Origin: Oscillospiraceae bacterium UBA3851
GTDB taxonomy: Bacteria > Bacillota > Clostridia > Oscillospirales > Oscillospiraceae
Reading direction: 5' to 3'
Assembly (NCBI GenBank): GCA_002392625.1
Contig: DGHJ01000030.1
Span: forward strand, 9,957-15,869
Length of the DNA stretch: 5,913 nucleotides
A program made the translations under genes and the position numbers. The notes under the pieces were generated by a model. It was not told where the DNA came from, searched no databases, and worked only from the letters and a program-made list of their open reading frames with translations. How positions within the stretch are numbered: position 1 is the first letter of the stretch; each line of letters opens with the position of its first letter. This document shows, piece after piece, positions 4,786-5,913 of the stretch.

Positions 4786-4814
4786 ATGATAACGCATTGA
4801 CTTCCCTTTTGCTA
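4786..4814 (-). promoter_or_regulatory. Candidate activator-dependent promoter of the minus-strand operon
   Basis: On the minus strand, TATCAT (4786-4791) is a good -10 and TAGCAA (4809-4814) a poor -35, with 17 bases between them. Transcription would start near 4779, about 30 bases before the ATG at 4749. The T-N11-A dyad centred at 4845 would then lie near -66, the usual place for a LysR recognition site. An alternative is TTGCGA (4840-4845) with TATAAC (4818-4823), 16 bases apart. Confidence 0.45.
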
Positions 4815-4825
4815 ATGGTTATAAT
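4797..4825 (+). promoter_or_regulatory. Near-consensus sigma-70-type promoter of the LysR gene
   Basis: TTGACT (4797-4802) and TATAAT (4820-4825) are separated by exactly 17 bases, the best promoter in the window. Transcription would start near 4832, about 40 bases before the ATG at 4872. The regulator's own dyads (4826-4855) cover the start point and early transcribed region, so bound regulator should repress this promoter. Confidence 0.85.
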
Positions 4826-4855
4826 GAATATCGTGATATTCGCAATAGGAATATC
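4826..4855. promoter_or_regulatory. Probable LysR-type operator with three GAATATC half-sites
   Basis: GAATATC (4826-4832), its inverted copy GATATTC (4835-4841) and GAATATC again (4849-4855) form two overlapping dyads. The pair 4835-4855 has the form GATATTC-N7-GAATATC, and T4839 and A4851 give the T-N11-A core of a LysR box. The pair 4826-4841 is a tight 7-2-7 palindrome. The position between divergent genes, one of them a LysR regulator, supports a shared recognition and activation site. Confidence 0.75.
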
Positions 4856-4871
4856 AAGAAGGAGGAACCGT

Positions 4872-5744
4872 ATGGAGATACGAACACTTCGATACTTTCT
4901 GGCCGTTGCCCGTGAGGAGAATATGACACGGGCTGCCGAGCAGCTTCACGTGACGCAGCCGACACTGTCCAAGGCGCTGAAGTCCCTTGAGGACGAGCTC
5001 GACAAAAAGCTGTTTACCCGGCACAGCTTCAGCATCCGGCTGACGAACGAGGGTGTATTGCTCCGCGACAGGGCGGAGGACCTTGTCAGCATGGCGGATA
5101 AAATCGAGAAGGAGTTCGTCTCTCTCGGTGATATTTCCGGCGGAGAGCTGTTTCTCGGCCTGGCGGAATCGTATCAGATCAAGTATATGGCGGATGCGAT
5201 CAAGAGCTTAAAGGAGCGGTACCCGAAGCTGCAATATCACATCACCAGCGGCGACACGGAGCAGGTGGCGGAAAAGCTGCAGAAGGGGCTGCTGGACTTC
5301 GTCGTTCTGGCGGAAGAACCGGATCGGAACAAGTACGAGTATATTGCGTTCCCCGATGCGGATCGCTGGGGCTTGGTATTTCCCGCGGACGATCCCCTTG
5401 CGGAAAAGGAGTGCTTCTGCCCCTCCGATCTCCGTGGGCTCCCGCTGTTCTGCTCCGAGCAGTCGTGGTATCAGGATATCAAGGCCTGGGCGGGAGACGA
5501 TTTTGACGCATTTCACCTGGAGGGATCTTTCCGGTTGTCCTATAACGGATCGATCTTCGCAAAGGCGGGGCTTGGCTATCTGCTGACCTTTGATAAGCTG
5601 ATCGACGTCTCCTCCCACAGCGGGCTGGTATTCCGGCCGCTCACGCCGCGCCTGGAAACGAAGCTATATCTTGTCTGGAAGAAGTATCAGCCGCTTACGC
5701 CGATCGCCGAGCGGTTTTTAAAACAGGTCAGGGCATCATTTTGA
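4872..5744 (+). CDS. LysR-family transcriptional regulator
   Basis: This 290-residue DNA-binding regulator has the standard LysR length. Residues 1-60 form the winged helix-turn-helix, with RTLRYFLAVAREENMTRAAE and the recognition region HVTQPTLSKALKSLEDELDKKLFTR. A linker helix follows (about 62-88), then the periplasmic-binding-protein-like effector domain (91-290), beginning GGELFLGLAES and containing GLLDFVVLAEEP. The ATG at 4872 is fixed by AAGGAGG at 4859-4865, six bases upstream, and by the family N-terminus; the same frame is open further upstream but that stretch is the promoter. It is transcribed away from the minus-strand operon and shares the intergenic operator, the classic LysR layout, so it probably represses itself and activates the operon when its ligand binds. 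The ligand is unknown. Confidence 0.93.
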   Translation: MEIRTLRYFLAVAREENMTRAAEQLHVTQPTLSKALKSLEDELDKKLFTRHSFSIRLTNEGVLLRDRAEDLVSMADKIEKEFVSLGDISGGELFLGLAESYQIKYMADAIKSLKERYPKLQYHITSGDTEQVAEKLQKGLLDFVVLAEEPDRNKYEYIAFPDADRWGLVFPADDPLAEKECFCPSDLRGLPLFCSEQSWYQDIKAWAGDDFDAFHLEGSFRLSYNGSIFAKAGLGYLLTFDKLIDVSSHSGLVFRPLTPRLETKLYLVWKKYQPLTPIAERFLKQVRASF

Positions 5745-5913
5745 AAAAGCGCACCGGGCACATCGCGCATAAAAGCCGATGATTCCAAAGAACGGATTTG
5801 CCCAAAGCGAAAAAGCAGGGGTATGCCATACTCAATTTCTATATATCGAACGAGATGCGCACCTCCAGATGTAAATGAACAATCCCATTGTAGTCTTACA
5901 CAACGAAACAGGA
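5745..5913. other. Tail without a supportable gene
   Basis: No ORF with a plausible ribosome binding site and no T-tailed hairpin follows the LysR stop. A minor palindrome GTATG-C-CATAC lies at 5821-5831. A minus-strand frame starting MAYPCFFALGKS is open for only about 33 codons and has no recognisable signal. Confidence 0.5.

Noticed and set aside
3595..4800. 401-residue plus-strand frame across the hydrolase and small gene
   Set aside because: It is antisense to a well-supported hydrolase, has His/Val/Gly-rich low-information composition, and matches no family I know. It is a by-product of GC-rich codon use.
4728..4871. Upstream extension of the LysR frame
   Set aside because: The stretch contains the promoter and operator. 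The family N-terminus and AAGGAGG fix the start at 4872.
5208..5618. Minus-strand frame inside the LysR gene
   Set aside because: It is the antisense of the LysR effector domain and has no start signals.
1..5913. CRISPR array, rRNA, intact tRNA or complete insertion sequence
   Set aside because: There are no regularly spaced repeats, no rRNA-like sequence, no full cloverleaf and no transposase or recombinase frame.

Overview
The window looks like chromosomal DNA of a moderately GC-rich, anaerobic, gut-type Clostridia, most likely an Oscillospiraceae-like bacterium. This is an inference. It rests on an ATCase catalytic/regulatory pair of the PyrB-PyrI type, strong AGGAGG-type ribosome binding sites, two ferredoxin-like Isf flavoproteins, and small accessory ORFs of a kind I associate with mobile elements in that group. 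No marker gene that would fix the taxon is present.

Layout. (1) 1-664, plus strand: the 3' end of pyrB (aspartate carbamoyltransferase catalytic chain) and a complete pyrI (regulatory chain), overlapping by 4 bases. (2) 665-1900: a gene-poor, decayed stretch. It holds a frameshifted small ORF on the minus strand (755-950), a long two-way hairpin (1029-1078), a short regulator-tail-like ORF with no N-terminal domain (1099-1398), a 37-base near-perfect hairpin (1668-1704), a tRNA T-arm-like sequence (1721-1737) and an AT-rich stretch with a possible 38-residue basic micro-ORF (1762-1878). I read it as a scar left by one or more mobile elements downstream of pyrBI. (3) 1914-4749, minus strand: a compact operon in the order small helical protein, alpha/beta hydrolase with a Cys nucleophile, Isf-type flavoprotein, cyclophilin-like lipoprotein, second Isf-type flavoprotein. 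Its genes overlap or lie within 15 bases of each other. (4) 4750-4871: a divergent control region with a near-consensus promoter for the LysR gene and three half-sites of a GAATATC dyad. (5) 4872-5744, plus strand: a complete LysR-family regulator. (6) 5745-5913: no gene that I can support.

How the genes work together. pyrB and pyrI make the allosteric aspartate transcarbamoylase of pyrimidine synthesis and have no functional link to the rest. The LysR regulator probably controls the divergent five-gene operon and its own gene through the dyads between them. Two FMN/4Fe-4S electron-transfer proteins, a hydrolase and a surface lipoprotein with a cyclophilin-like fold suggest an inducible response to, or metabolism of, a small organic or redox-active compound. 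The substrate cannot be read from the sequence. The most interesting element is the coupling of a surface-anchored cyclophilin-like domain to two cytoplasmic Fe-S flavoproteins in one translationally coupled unit.
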